Shown one piece after another: positions 8,877-19,247 of a stretch of 64,000 bases of DNA; position 1 is the first letter of the stretch; every line of letters starts with the position of its first letter. The stretch lies in contig JBFWNT010000004.1 of assembly GCA_050250915.1 (NCBI GenBank), positions 1 through 64,000 on the forward strand, in the 5' to 3' direction. The DNA is from Miltoncostaea sp050250915 (GTDB taxonomy: Bacteria > Actinomycetota > Thermoleophilia > Miltoncostaeales > Miltoncostaeaceae). A program made the position numbers and the translations under genes. Below the pieces are notes generated by a model. The model was not told where the DNA came from, did not search any database, and saw only the letters and a program-made list of their open reading frames with translations.

Positions 8877-9065
8877 ATGATCACCACCCCCACACCGCCG
8901 ACGCCGCCGACCCGCGAGCAGATCCTGCTGCGCGACCGCTGGCTGCGCACCCTGGCGCCGGAGGAGCGCGACACGCTCGACGAGCTGCCGCTGCGGGAGG
9001 TGGACCGGCGCTTCGACGCCTGGCGTGCGGCCCGCGGCGCGGGACGGGACCCCGGGGCACGGTGA
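8877..9065 (+). CDS. Small acidic/basic protein of unknown function, coupled to the DUF72 gene
   Basis: About 62 residues: a Pro/Thr-rich start (ITTPTPPTPPT), then a charged helical segment (REQILLRDRWLRTLAPEERDTLDEL and LREVDRRFDAWRAARG). No domain is recognised. Its stop overlaps the GTG start of the DUF72 gene (GTGA), which suggests translational coupling. In-frame ATGs at 8838 and 8865 could give a longer form; AGGAG lies only two bases before 8877, so the true start is unsettled. Coding status rests on the coupling and on codon-position GC bias. Confidence 0.5.
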   Translation: MITTPTPPTPPTREQILLRDRWLRTLAPEERDTLDELPLREVDRRFDAWRAARGAGRDPGAR

Positions 9066-9784
9066 GCCTGCACGTCGGCACCTCCGGGTGGGCGTACCCG
9101 GAGTGGCGCCCCGGCTTCTACCCGGCGGGGATGCCGCAGTCGCGCTTCCTGGCGCACTACGCCTCGGTGCTCGGCGCCTGCGAGATCAACGCGACGCACT
9201 ACAAGGTGCAGTCGGAGGCGGCGGTCGCGAGGTGGGCGGCCGACGTCCCCGAGGGGTTCCGCTTCGCCGCGAAGGCCCACCGGCGCGTCACCCACGCCCG
9301 CACGCTGCCGCCCCACGCCGGCGGCGCCGCGTTCCTGGAGGGGTTCCTCGCGTCCCTGGCCCCGCTGGGCGAGCGCCTGGGCGCCGTGCTGTTCCAGTTC
9401 CCGCCCACGCGCCCGCGCGACGACGGGGTCCTCCGCGAGTTCCTGGCCTGCCTGCCGCCGGAGCTGCCCTTCGCGATGGAGTTCCGCCACGAGTCGTGGC
9501 GGGACACCGAGGTCGAGGCGCGCGTCGCCGAGGCCGGGGGGACGGTGTGCGTGGGCGAGACGGCCGGCGCCGTGCTGCCGCGCCTCCCGGAGGGCCGGCT
9601 GGCCTACGTCCGGATGCGCGCCGAGCACTACGAGCCGGAGGCCCGGGCCGCGTGGCGCGACCTGCTGGAGCACGAGGCCGCCGACCGCCCCGTCTACGCC
9701 TTCACCAAGCACGAGGGCGTCCCCGCCGGGGACCCCTACGCCGGGGTGGGCCTGGCGGAGTGGCTGGTGGGCGCCCGGGACTGA
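9062..9784 (+). CDS. DUF72 domain-containing protein
   Basis: A 240-residue protein with a TIM-barrel-like DUF72 fold. Family signatures are clear: VGTSGWAYPEWRPGFYP at the start, INATHYKVQSEAAVARWAADVPEGFRFAAKAHRRVTH in the first third, LGAVLFQFPPT, FAMEFRHESW in the middle and LAYVRMRAEHY near the end. The family's biochemical role is not established. The GTG start overlaps the preceding small gene. It is separated from the divergent ispD gene and converges on the PIN-TRAM gene with 13 bases between stops. Confidence 0.88.
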   Translation: MSLHVGTSGWAYPEWRPGFYPAGMPQSRFLAHYASVLGACEINATHYKVQSEAAVARWAADVPEGFRFAAKAHRRVTHARTLPPHAGGAAFLEGFLASLAPLGERLGAVLFQFPPTRPRDDGVLREFLACLPPELPFAMEFRHESWRDTEVEARVAEAGGTVCVGETAGAVLPRLPEGRLAYVRMRAEHYEPEARAAWRDLLEHEAADRPVYAFTKHEGVPAGDPYAGVGLAEWLVGARD

Positions 9785-9797
9785 GCCGCGCAGGCCG

Positions 9798-10850
9798 CTA
9801 CGCCTGGGCGGCGGGCATCTTGCTGAAGATCATCTTCCCGGAGGGGCTCTGGAGGACGCTGGTGACCTCCACGGTGACCTCCTGCCCCACCGACCCGCGG
9901 CCTCCCTCGACGACGATCATGGTGCCGTCCTGGAGGTAGGCGACGCCCTGGTCGTACTCGCGGCCCTCGCGGATGATCTTCACGGTGAGCGGCTCGCCCG
10001 GCAGCACCGCCGGCTTCAGGGCGTTGGCCAGCTCGTTGACGTTCAGCACCTCGACGCCCTGGATCTGGGCGACCTTGTTGAGGTTGTAGTCGGTGGTGAC
10101 GATGGAGGCGCCCACGTCCTGCGCCATCCGCACCAGCTTGGCGTCGACGCCCTCCACCCCCTCCATCTCGCCGCCCGCCCGGACGGCGAAGCCGCCGTTG
10201 GCCGCGGCCTTCAGCTCCTCGACGATCTCGAGCCCCCGCCGGCCGCGGGCGCGCTTGAGCGCGTCGGCGGAGTCGGCGACCTTCTGGAGCTCCTCCAGCA
10301 CGAAGTCGGGGATCACGATGGGCCCGGAGAGGAAGCGTGTGCGCAGCACGTCGACCAGGCGGCCGTCGATGATCGCGCTGGTGTCGATGAGGCGCGTGGT
10401 GCCGCGGTCGGCGGCGCCGCGGGAGCGGATGCCGACGAGCCGGAGGATGTCCACGTGCTTGCGGGCCGCGACGCGGCTGAACACGTAGGCCACCACCAGG
10501 ACGACCGGCAGCAGCAGGTACGGCCCGATGATGGGGAGCTGGGCGACGGCGACGCCGGCCAGGGCGGCGGCGACGAGGCCCACCACCAGGCCGAGCGCGC
10601 CGACGATGAGCTCGGCGGCGGACCGCCGGTCGGCGGCCCGGTCGATCGCCCGCATCCGGTCGCGGAGCACGCGGCCGAGGAGCCCGCCGAGCAGGAGCCC
10701 CACGAGCACCCCGGCGACCACGATCGCCGCCGCCGCCGCATACCGCCAGGGGGTCGAGAACCAGTCGTCCAGGGGGAGGGCCGCGGCGGCCTGGTAGGCG
10801 CCGAGCCCCCCGATGACCGCCAGGACGATCCGGCTCACCACGATCAGCAC
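9798..10850 (-). CDS. Membrane-anchored PIN-TRAM domain protein (YacL type)
   Basis: A 350-residue protein with four predicted membrane helices in the first 125 residues, then a PIN nuclease domain opening with TRLIDTSAIIDGRLVDVLRT and containing the acidic residues of DFVLEELQ and SIVTTDYNLNKVAQ, and a C-terminal TRAM domain (GEPLTVKIIREGREYDQGVAYLQDGTMIVVE). This layout is that of Bacillus YacL and of actinobacterial genes that sit near carD, radA and ispD, as here. PIN domains usually cleave RNA and TRAM binds it; the natural target is unknown. Start GTG 10850 gives the full first membrane helix. Confidence 0.88.
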   Translation of the reverse strand: MLIVVSRIVLAVIGGLGAYQAAAALPLDDWFSTPWRYAAAAAIVVAGVLVGLLLGGLLGRVLRDRMRAIDRAADRRSAAELIVGALGLVVGLVAAALAGVAVAQLPIIGPYLLLPVVLVVAYVFSRVAARKHVDILRLVGIRSRGAADRGTTRLIDTSAIIDGRLVDVLRTRFLSGPIVIPDFVLEELQKVADSADALKRARGRRGLEIVEELKAAANGGFAVRAGGEMEGVEGVDAKLVRMAQDVGASIVTTDYNLNKVAQIQGVEVLNVNELANALKPAVLPGEPLTVKIIREGREYDQGVAYLQDGTMIVVEGGRGSVGQEVTVEVTSVLQSPSGKMIFSKMPAAQA

Positions 10851-10963
10851 GGCTGCAGCGCTCCCCGCGGCCGATGACCTGGCGTGACCTCGCTCATCCC
10901 CCCTGGATCCCTTTCCTGTGGCCCCTCGGTCGCCCCCTTGCGTAACGGTAGCCGGACGCCCGG

Positions 10964-11524
10964 CTAGTCGACCAATGCCTCCGCTTCGCGGGCGCCCGCC
11001 TTCGCGCCACCGCGGCTCGAGCCGATGTCCTCGAGAAGCTGCTCCAGGAAGTCGATCGCCTCCTGCTCCTCCATGTCGCGGGCGTACATCAGCTCGCTGG
11101 CGAGGATCTTCTTGGCCCGGCCGAACATCTGCTTCTCACCCGTCGAGAGCCCCTTGTCGAGGTCGCGGATCGAGAGGTTCCGCACCACCTCGGCCAGCTC
11201 GAAGATGTCACCGGTCTTGATCTTGTCGCGGTTGTGCTTGAAGCGACGGTTCCAGTTCTTGGGCATCTGGGTGCCGTCGTCCTTCAGCACCGCCAGGACC
11301 TCGTCGACGACCTCCTCGTCGATCACCTTGCGCAGGCCCGCGGCCTCGGCGTTCTCGCAGGGGACCATGACGGTCATGTCGTTGTAGAGGATCTGGATCG
11401 TGAGGTACTCGCGGCGCTGCCCGAGGATCTCCTTCAGTTCCTTCTTGATGATCTTCCCCGCACCGTGGTGCGGATAGACGACCTTGTCGCCGACCTCGTA
11501 CAACCGCTCCCCCTCACTCGTCAT
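10964..11524 (-). CDS. carD: CarD family transcriptional regulator
   Basis: A 186-residue RNA-polymerase-binding regulator. The N-terminal Tudor-like RID domain reads YEVGDKVVYPHHGAGKI and EYLTIQI; the C-terminal helical DNA-binding domain contains NWNRRFKHNRDKIKTGD and LSTGEKQMFGRAKKILASELMYAR with the conserved Trp that stabilises the open promoter complex. CarD stabilises open complexes, especially at rRNA promoters, in mycobacteria. The Ala/Gly-rich last 20 residues look disordered. It begins 25 bases after the end of radA on the same strand and is probably the last gene of clpC-radA-carD. Confidence 0.93.
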   Translation of the reverse strand: MTSEGERLYEVGDKVVYPHHGAGKIIKKELKEILGQRREYLTIQILYNDMTVMVPCENAEAAGLRKVIDEEVVDEVLAVLKDDGTQMPKNWNRRFKHNRDKIKTGDIFELAEVVRNLSIRDLDKGLSTGEKQMFGRAKKILASELMYARDMEEQEAIDFLEQLLEDIGSSRGGAKAGAREAEALVD

Positions 11525-11549
11525 TGGCAGGGTCCCTCTCCGCTCGTGG

Positions 11550-12911
11550 TCAGAACGCCGCCTCGAGGGCCTCGCGGACCCCGGGGACGCGGTGGCGGGC
11601 GCGCGGCGCCGGGGTGCCCGGCTCGCCGTCGACCTCCGCGGGAGGCGTGATTGCGGCGTCCATGCCATGGGCGGCCGCGGCGGCGAGCCGCCGGGCCCCG
11701 TGACCCGCCGGGCGTACGGCGCCCGTCAGGCCGAGCTCCCCGAACGCCACCGTGCCGGCGGCGAGGGGGACCCCGCGGTGGGCGCTCGCGACGGCGAGCG
11801 CCATCGCGAGATCCGCGGCGGGGTCGAGCGCGCGGGCTCCGCCCGCCACGCTGACGAAGACGTCCTGGTCGCCGAGGCGCACCCCGGCGTGACGCGACAG
11901 GACGGCGATGACCTGGGCGAGCCGCGTCCGGTCGACCCCGATCGCGACGCGGCGCGGCGGGACCACCTCGGTGTGCCCCACCAGGGCCTGCACCTCGACC
12001 AGGAGGGCGCGGCTGCCCTCGATCGCCGGGAAGACGCACGAGCCCACGCGCGCCCCGGCCTCGGCCAGGTAGAGGCGGGTGGGGTCCTCGACCGACACCA
12101 GCCCGGCCTGTCGCATCTCGAACAGGCCGGTCTCGTTGGTGGAGCCGAAGCGGTTCTTGGTGGCGCGCAGCACGCGCTGGGCGCGGAGGTCGTCGCCCTC
12201 GAACGAGAGCACGCAGTCGACCAGGTGCTCGAGGGTCCGCGGGCCGGCGAGGCCGCCGTCCTTCGTGACCTGCCCGACCAGCACGACGGTCACGCCGCGC
12301 TCCTTGGCCAGGCGCATGAGCTCGACGGTGACGGCGCGCACCTGGTTCGGCGCGCCGGGGGCGCCCTCGACCATGTCGGAGTGGAGCGTCTGCACGGAGT
12401 CGATCGCGCACACGGCGGGGCCGTGGGCCTCGATCGCGGCGAGCACCGACTCCAGGCGCGTCTCGGCCACCACCTGGATGGGGCCGCAGTCGGCGTCGAG
12501 GCGCTCGGCGCGGCCGCGCACCTGGATCGGCGACTCCTCGCCGGTCACGAGCATGGCGGGGGCGCCGGCGCCGGCGAGGCCGGCGAGGGCCTGCAGCACC
12601 AGCGTGCTCTTGCCGATGCCCGGCTCGCCCCCGAGCAGCACGAGCGACCCGGGGACCAGGCCGCCGCCGAGGACGCGGTCGAGCTCGGGGATGCCCGTCG
12701 CCAGGCGGGCGGGGGCGTCGTCGCGGAGCTCGGAGAGGCGCGTGACCTCCGGCAGGGGGCCGATCGGGGCGCGCCCTCGCGCGGGTGCGGGAGCGGCTGC
12801 CTCGGCCACCGTCCCCCACTCACCGCAGGTCGGACATCGCCCGACCCATCGTGGGGCCTGCGCTCCGCAGGCCCCACACGAATAGGCCACCCTGGCGCGC
12901 GACGGCGCCAC
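11550..12911 (-). CDS. radA: DNA repair protein RadA
   Basis: A 453-residue RecA-like ATPase that promotes branch migration in recombinational repair. It begins with a C4 zinc finger (CGACGAQAPRWVGRCPTCGEWG), followed by the Walker A GEPGIGKST near residue 95, the RadA-specific KNRFGSTNETGLFEM, and a C-terminal Lon-protease-like domain (VFVSVAGGARALDPAADLA). GTG 12911 follows GGGGGA at good spacing and places eight residues before the first Cys; GTG 12890 is an alternative. It starts 20 bases after clpC ends, so it is probably cotranscribed. Confidence 0.93.
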   Translation of the reverse strand: MAPSRARVAYSCGACGAQAPRWVGRCPTCGEWGTVAEAAAPAPARGRAPIGPLPEVTRLSELRDDAPARLATGIPELDRVLGGGLVPGSLVLLGGEPGIGKSTLVLQALAGLAGAGAPAMLVTGEESPIQVRGRAERLDADCGPIQVVAETRLESVLAAIEAHGPAVCAIDSVQTLHSDMVEGAPGAPNQVRAVTVELMRLAKERGVTVVLVGQVTKDGGLAGPRTLEHLVDCVLSFEGDDLRAQRVLRATKNRFGSTNETGLFEMRQAGLVSVEDPTRLYLAEAGARVGSCVFPAIEGSRALLVEVQALVGHTEVVPPRRVAIGVDRTRLAQVIAVLSRHAGVRLGDQDVFVSVAGGARALDPAADLAMALAVASAHRGVPLAAGTVAFGELGLTGAVRPAGHGARRLAAAAAHGMDAAITPPAEVDGEPGTPAPRARHRVPGVREALEAAF

Positions 12912-12931
12912 CCGAGTCCCCCGGCCGGGGA

Positions 12932-15448
<2,517 letters not shown>

Positions 15449-15829
15449 CGGGATTCCCCTTCCTGCTCACCCGGGCCCGGCGACGCGACATCTGCGCCGG
15501 CGGTGGACCACGGGCGTTGGAGAGTGCGGGACGTCGAGGGCCAGGAACCGCCGGCGACGCCCTTCCAGGGCCTGCCGACGGGGAGAACGAGTGGATGCGC
15601 CGGTCACCCGGCGTCCCCGGATGCTAGCACGGGGGTGGCTTCCGGCCCCCGCCCCCGACGGCTGGCCGGGGGTCCAGGAAACCGCGTCCGATCCCCCCGT
15701 CCGACGGGGTTGCAGTCGCGGCGTCGCGGCCCTCATCACCCCCGATCATGGACCCTCCGTCGGACGCCCGCCCTGCCGCCGTTGTGGCATACGCTCGCCC
15801 GCGACGCGAAGCCACCGGGAGGGCGCACG
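15449..15829. other. 381-base intergenic region between divergent clpC and the repeat-protein gene
   Basis: No gene is supported here. It must hold promoters in both directions, but no strong -35/-10 pair stands out: TACGCT at 15790-15795 could serve the plus-strand gene. Weak ORFs on either strand have no start signal or family similarity. Confidence 0.5.
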
Positions 15830-16696
15830 ATGCTCAGCAGGGAGAAGCTGCTCCATCCGGCCACGATCATCGCGATGCTCGCGCTGTTCGTGGCCCTCAG
15901 CGGGGTCGGTTACGCCGCGACCCAGATCGGCACCAGCCAGATCAAGAACAGCGCGGTGACCACCCCGAAGATCAAGAGCGGTGCCGTGACGAACGGGAAG
16001 ATCGGCTCGGACGCGGTCGGGACCGGCAAGATCAAGACGGGAGGGGTCACCGCCTCCGACATCGCGGGCGGGGCCGTCGCCAACAAGGCGCTGGCGAACG
16101 GGGCGGTCAACGCCTCCAAGATCGCCGCCGGCGCGGTGGGCGCGAACGCCCTCGCCAACGGCGGGGTCGTCGGCGCGAAGCTGGGCAACGGCGCCGTGAC
16201 CAACGAGAAGCTGGGCCCCAACTCCGTGACCGCGGCGAAGATCGCGGGCAGCACGATCACCGCGGCCAACATCGCGCCCGGTCAGGTCGTGGAGGGCAAG
16301 GGCGAGCTGCTGAGCGCCCGCTCGCTGATCGGCCCGGCCGTGACCGCGGCCACGCCGGTGCTGACCGTCCCGGGGGTCGCGACCCTCGCCTTCGACTGCG
16401 CCGTGACGACGGGCGCGGCCACGACGGTCACGAACCTCACCGGGGCGCCGCTCACGGTGTCCGCCGCCGCACTCAACGACGGCGCGGCGCCGGTCGCCCA
16501 GAGCCAGGTGGTGGCGGCGGGCGGGAGCGCCTCGCTGGCCAACACGGGCACCGGGGGCGTCCAGGGGACCACCTGGCAGCTCGGCGCCGGCACGGCCGCG
16601 GCGGCGCGCGTGACCACGGTGACCGTCTCGGTCGCCGGCACCGCGACGCCCGGCACCGGATGCGAGGTCACCGCCCAGGCCCTGACGACCGGGTGA
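15830..16696 (+). CDS. Exported short-repeat surface protein (VTxxKIxxGA repeats)
   Basis: A 288-residue protein with a signal or anchor sequence (LLHPATIIAMLALFVALSGVGYAA) directly followed by about ten copies of a roughly ten-residue repeat of the form AVTxxKIxxGAVT (residues 30-155), which should fold as a beta-solenoid. The remaining 130 residues are Thr/Ala/Val-rich with two Cys (about 185 and 280) that may form a disulfide. Proteins with this start and repeat are very frequent in Thermoleophilia and are one reason for placing the organism there; function is unknown. GGGAGGG precedes ATG 15830. A strong hairpin terminator follows. Confidence 0.75.
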   Translation: MLSREKLLHPATIIAMLALFVALSGVGYAATQIGTSQIKNSAVTTPKIKSGAVTNGKIGSDAVGTGKIKTGGVTASDIAGGAVANKALANGAVNASKIAAGAVGANALANGGVVGAKLGNGAVTNEKLGPNSVTAAKIAGSTITAANIAPGQVVEGKGELLSARSLIGPAVTAATPVLTVPGVATLAFDCAVTTGAATTVTNLTGAPLTVSAAALNDGAAPVAQSQVVAAGGSASLANTGTGGVQGTTWQLGAGTAAAARVTTVTVSVAGTATPGTGCEVTAQALTTG

Positions 16697-16710
16697 CCTG
16701 AGGCGGAACG

Positions 16711-16742
16711 CCGCCCGGCCCGCGTGATCGCGGGCCGGGCGG
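16711..16742. terminator. Bidirectional hairpin terminator
   Basis: A perfect 14-base GC stem (16711-16724 with 16729-16742) closed by the loop TGAT, between the converging repeat-protein and rpsR genes. There is no U-tract, which is common in high-GC actinobacteria. Confidence 0.7.
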
Positions 16743-16757
16743 GGAGTCCGGCTTGGC

Positions 16758-17036
16758 TTAGTGGCGGACCTTTCGGTCCTGGTCCGGGTAGACGAGCAGG
16801 CCCATGGTGCGGGCGCGCTTGACGGCCTTGGCCACGAGCGACTGCTGACGGCGGGAGAGGCCGGTGATGCGGCGCGACCGGATCTTGCCCCGCTCGCTGA
16901 CGAAGCGCCGCAGCGACGGGTAGTTCTTCCAGTCGATCTCCTCGGCCGAGAGCTGGGGACGGCGCTTGCGCTGAGCGGGTGCCCCGCCCTTGCGTCCCTT
17001 CGTCTTCGATCGCGCTCGGCCCCTGGGCTTCGCCAT
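16758..17036 (-). CDS. rpsR: 30S ribosomal protein S18 (cysteine-free form)
   Basis: A 92-residue small-subunit protein with an Arg/Lys-rich N-terminal extension of about 28 residues and the S18 core IDWKNYPSLRRFVSERGKIRSRRITGLSRRQQSLVAKAVKRARTMGLLVY. S18 binds 16S rRNA on the platform next to S6. There is no Cys anywhere, so this is the zinc-independent type; it also stands alone instead of in the usual rpsF-ssb-rpsR-rplI operon. It may be a paralogue of a zinc-binding S18 elsewhere. GAGGAG precedes ATG 17036 by three bases, and TACTGT on the minus strand (17080-17075) is a possible -10. Confidence 0.93.
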   Translation of the reverse strand: MAKPRGRARSKTKGRKGGAPAQRKRRPQLSAEEIDWKNYPSLRRFVSERGKIRSRRITGLSRRQQSLVAKAVKRARTMGLLVYPDQDRKVRH

Positions 17037-17092
17037 GCTCTCCTCGTCGTTTCGGCCCTACGGAACGACGGAGGACAGTAGCAAAGGCGGCG

Positions 17093-17188
17093 TCAGCCGG
17101 GGATGAGCGCGCGGGCGCGACGGCGCATCTGCCGCTTGGCGATCCGCCAGGTGATCATCCCGAGCACCACGTACATCGTCCTGCGCAT
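17093..17188 (-). CDS. Very small cationic protein (31 residues)
   Basis: ATG 17188 is preceded by GGGAGG with a six-base spacer, one of the best ribosome-binding sites in the window. The product starts MRRTMYVVLGMITWRIAKR and ends in a cluster of Arg/Lys (RQMRRRARALIPG): a short hydrophobic helix followed by a basic tail, as in single-helix membrane peptides. No family is recognised. A much longer open frame reaching upstream is an artefact of the 15-base repeats. The gene ends 56 bases before rpsR on the same strand and could be cotranscribed with it. Confidence 0.5.
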   Translation of the reverse strand: MRRTMYVVLGMITWRIAKRQMRRRARALIPG

Positions 17189-17290
17189 CGTCAGCCTCCC
17201 ATTCGACGAACGGTCCGTCACGAGGGTTGCCCGCCTCGCGGGTCGCGAAACGCTCACCGGGGAGCAGGTGATCTCGGGACGGTCGTCGCT

Positions 17291-17612
17291 GGCGCGCCGG
17301 TCGCGGCTAAACCCGCCGGTCAGCAAGCCCTCTTGAGCGGGGCTTGCGGCTCGCTTCGCTCGCATTGGACCGGCGGGAATTTTCGTGTGCGGCTCACCGG
17401 GATCGGTGGTGTCGCGCAGGGAGGCCACGCACTTCGAGGCCACGCACTTCGAGGCCACGCACTTCGAGGCCACGCACTTCGGGGCCACGCACTTCGAGGC
17501 TTACCGGCTTCGAGGGACGTGAATTCCCGGCGGTCCAATGCGAGCGAAGCGAGCCGGAGGCCCCGCTAAAGAGGGCCGACTGACCGCCGGGTTTGGCCGC
17601 AACCGGCGCGCC
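17291..17612. repeat. Inverted repeat pair, 91-base arms (repeat family copy 1)
   Basis: The arm 17291-17381 (starting GGCGCGCC, ending AATT) is matched, with about a dozen mismatches, by the reverse complement of 17522-17612. Both arms are exactly 91 bases and contain the core GCGAGCGAAGCGAGCC. The 140-base centre has the segment CGGCTCACCGGGATCGGTGG and the 15-base array. The same arm, in opposite topology, recurs near 51.6-51.9 kb. A transcript could fold into one long hairpin. No target-site duplication or transposase is visible. Confidence 0.85.
17421..17495. repeat. 15-base tandem repeat, five units
   Basis: Four identical copies of GAGGCCACGCACTTC and a fifth with one change (GGGGCC at its start), followed by a decayed sixth unit. 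The array sits in the centre of the inverted repeat pair. Confidence 0.95.
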
Positions 17613-17643
17613 AGAAGACAACGCGCGACAGAACGCCCTTCCT

Positions 17644-17739
17644 GGGGGTCCCGAAGCCCGGGGGTCCCGAAGCCCGGGGGTCCCGAAGCCCGGGGGTCCC
17701 GAACCTCGGGGGTCCCGAACCTCGGGGGTCCCGAACCTC
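17644..17739. repeat. 16-base tandem repeat, six units
   Basis: Three units of GGGGGTCCCGAAGCCC followed by three of GGGGGTCCCGAACCTC, in perfect register, ending eight bases before the lysS stop codon. The same 16-base unit family (GGGCGTTCCGAACCTC) forms a seven-unit array at 51709-51820. Confidence 0.95.
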
Positions 17740-17747
17740 GGGCGCCT

Positions 17748-19247
17748 CTACGAACGCATCGCCGGGAAGAGGACGACCTCGCGGATGCTGTGCCGGTCGG
17801 TCAGCAGCATCACCAGGCGGTCGATCCCCATCCCGAGGCCGCCGGTGGGCGGCATCCCGTGCTCCAGCGCGGCCAGGAAGTCCTCGTCCATGGGTTGCGC
17901 CTCGTCGTCGCCGGCCTCCATGTCGGCGGCGGCCATCCGGAAGCGCTCGCGCTGGTCGTCCGGGTCGTTGAGCTCGGTGAACGCGTTCGCGATCTCCATG
18001 CCGCCCGCGAAGGCCTCGAAGCGCTCCACGATCCCCGGGTCGTCGGGGTGGCGCTTGGCGAACGGGGACAGCTCCAGCGGGTAGTCGTGCAGGATCGTCG
18101 GCTGGATCAGGGTCGGCTCGAGGGTCTGGCTCAGCAGCCCGTCGACGAGCTTGGCCCACGGCTGGCCGTCGGGCGCGTCCAGGCCCTTCTCGCGCATCGC
18201 GGCGCGCAGCGACGCCTCGTCGGCGTGGACGCGCACGTCGATGCCGCTCGCCTCCTTCAGGCCGTCGCGGAAGTCGAGGCGCCGCCACGGCGGGGCGAAG
18301 TCGATCTCGCCGCCCTTCCAGGGCACCCTGGTGGAGCCGGTGGCCTCGACCGCGACGGCGCCCACCATCTGCTCGAGCATCGCCATCACGTCCCGGTAGT
18401 CCGCGTAGGCCTCGTAGGTCTCGACCATCGTGAACTCGGGGTTGTGCTTGTGGCTGACGCCCTCGTTGCGGAAGTCCTTGCCCAGCTCGTAGACCTTCTC
18501 GAGCCCCCCGACGATGAGCCGCTTCAGGTACAGCTCGGTGGCGATCCGCAGGAAGAAGTCGCGGTCGAGCTGGTTGTGGTGCGTCACGAACGGCCGGGCC
18601 GCGGCGCCCCCGTAGATGGGCTGGAGCGTGGGGGTCTCGACCTCCACGAACCCGCGGTCGTCCAGGAAGCGGCGGACGGCGGCGATCGCCTTCGACCGCG
18701 TGATGAACGCCGCGCGGGCGTCGGGGTCGGACATCAGGTCGAGGTAGCGCTGGCGGAACCGGATCTCCGGGTCGCGGACGCCGGCGTGCTTGTCCGGCGG
18801 CGGGCGCAGCGACTTCGCCAGGAGCGTCACGGCGGTGGCGGCCACCGACAGCTCGCCGCGGCGGGTGCGCGTCACCGGGCCGTCGGCCCCGACGATGTCC
18901 CCCAGGTCGAGGTCGAGGGTCGCCGCCATCCCGTCCTCGCCGAGCCGGTCGACCGACGCCCACACCTGGATCCGCCCGCCGCGGTCCTCCAGGTCCAGGA
19001 ACGCGACCTTGCCCTGGCCGCGGCGCGCCAGCAGGCGGCCCGCGACGCGCACCGGCTCGTCCGACTCCTCGCCGGCGGCGAGGGCGTCGTTCGCGGCGCG
19101 CACGTCCGCGATCTCGGCCCGCCCCGGGAACCGGGGCGGGAACGGGTCGACGCCGGCGTCCCGGAGGGCGTCCGCCTTCGCCCGGCGCTCCGCGATCAGC
19201 GCCGGGAGGCCCGCCTCCGGCGCGTCCGGCTCACCCGTTGTGCTCAC
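17748..19247 (-). CDS. lysS: Lysyl-tRNA synthetase (class II)
   Basis: A 499-residue enzyme charging tRNA-Lys. The N-terminal OB-fold anticodon-binding domain covers about residues 55-150 (VRVAGRLLARRGQGKVAFLDLED); the catalytic core has motif 1 around RQRYLDLMSDPDAR, motif 2 KDFRNEGVSHKHNPEFTMVE and motif 3 GGLGMGIDRLVMLLTD close to the C-terminus. The length is typical. Start GTG 19247 lies inside the end of greA (17-base overlap), so the two are coupled. Its 3' end abuts the 16-base repeat array. Confidence 0.95.
   Translation of the reverse strand: MSTTGEPDAPEAGLPALIAERRAKADALRDAGVDPFPPRFPGRAEIADVRAANDALAAGEESDEPVRVAGRLLARRGQGKVAFLDLEDRGGRIQVWASVDRLGEDGMAATLDLDLGDIVGADGPVTRTRRGELSVAATAVTLLAKSLRPPPDKHAGVRDPEIRFRQRYLDLMSDPDARAAFITRSKAIAAVRRFLDDRGFVEVETPTLQPIYGGAAARPFVTHHNQLDRDFFLRIATELYLKRLIVGGLEKVYELGKDFRNEGVSHKHNPEFTMVETYEAYADYRDVMAMLEQMVGAVAVEATGSTRVPWKGGEIDFAPPWRRLDFRDGLKEASGIDVRVHADEASLRAAMREKGLDAPDGQPWAKLVDGLLSQTLEPTLIQPTILHDYPLELSPFAKRHPDDPGIVERFEAFAGGMEIANAFTELNDPDDQRERFRMAAADMEAGDDEAQPMDEDFLAALEHGMPPTGGLGMGIDRLVMLLTDRHSIREVVLFPAMRS

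Larger units (their letters stand above)
17189..17747. other. 559-base intergenic region filled by repeats
   Basis: Between the small cationic gene and lysS there is no supported gene. It holds a 91-base inverted repeat pair, a 15-base tandem array and a 16-base tandem array (separate entries). Open frames here come from the repeats being free of stop codons. Confidence 0.7.

Noticed and set aside
17093..17488. A 131-codon frame with CVASK repeats running into the 15-base array
   Set aside because: The repeats are 15 bases and so keep any frame open; only the last 31 codons after 17188 have a ribosome-binding site.
17421..17739. CRISPR-like array
   Set aside because: Units of 15-16 bases are directly tandem with no spacers and there are no cas genes.
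16758..19247. tRNA or rRNA genes near the ribosomal protein and tRNA synthetase genes
   Set aside because: No cloverleaf-like sequence with a GTTCnAnnC T-arm was recognised by eye anywhere in the window; a tRNAscan run would settle it.
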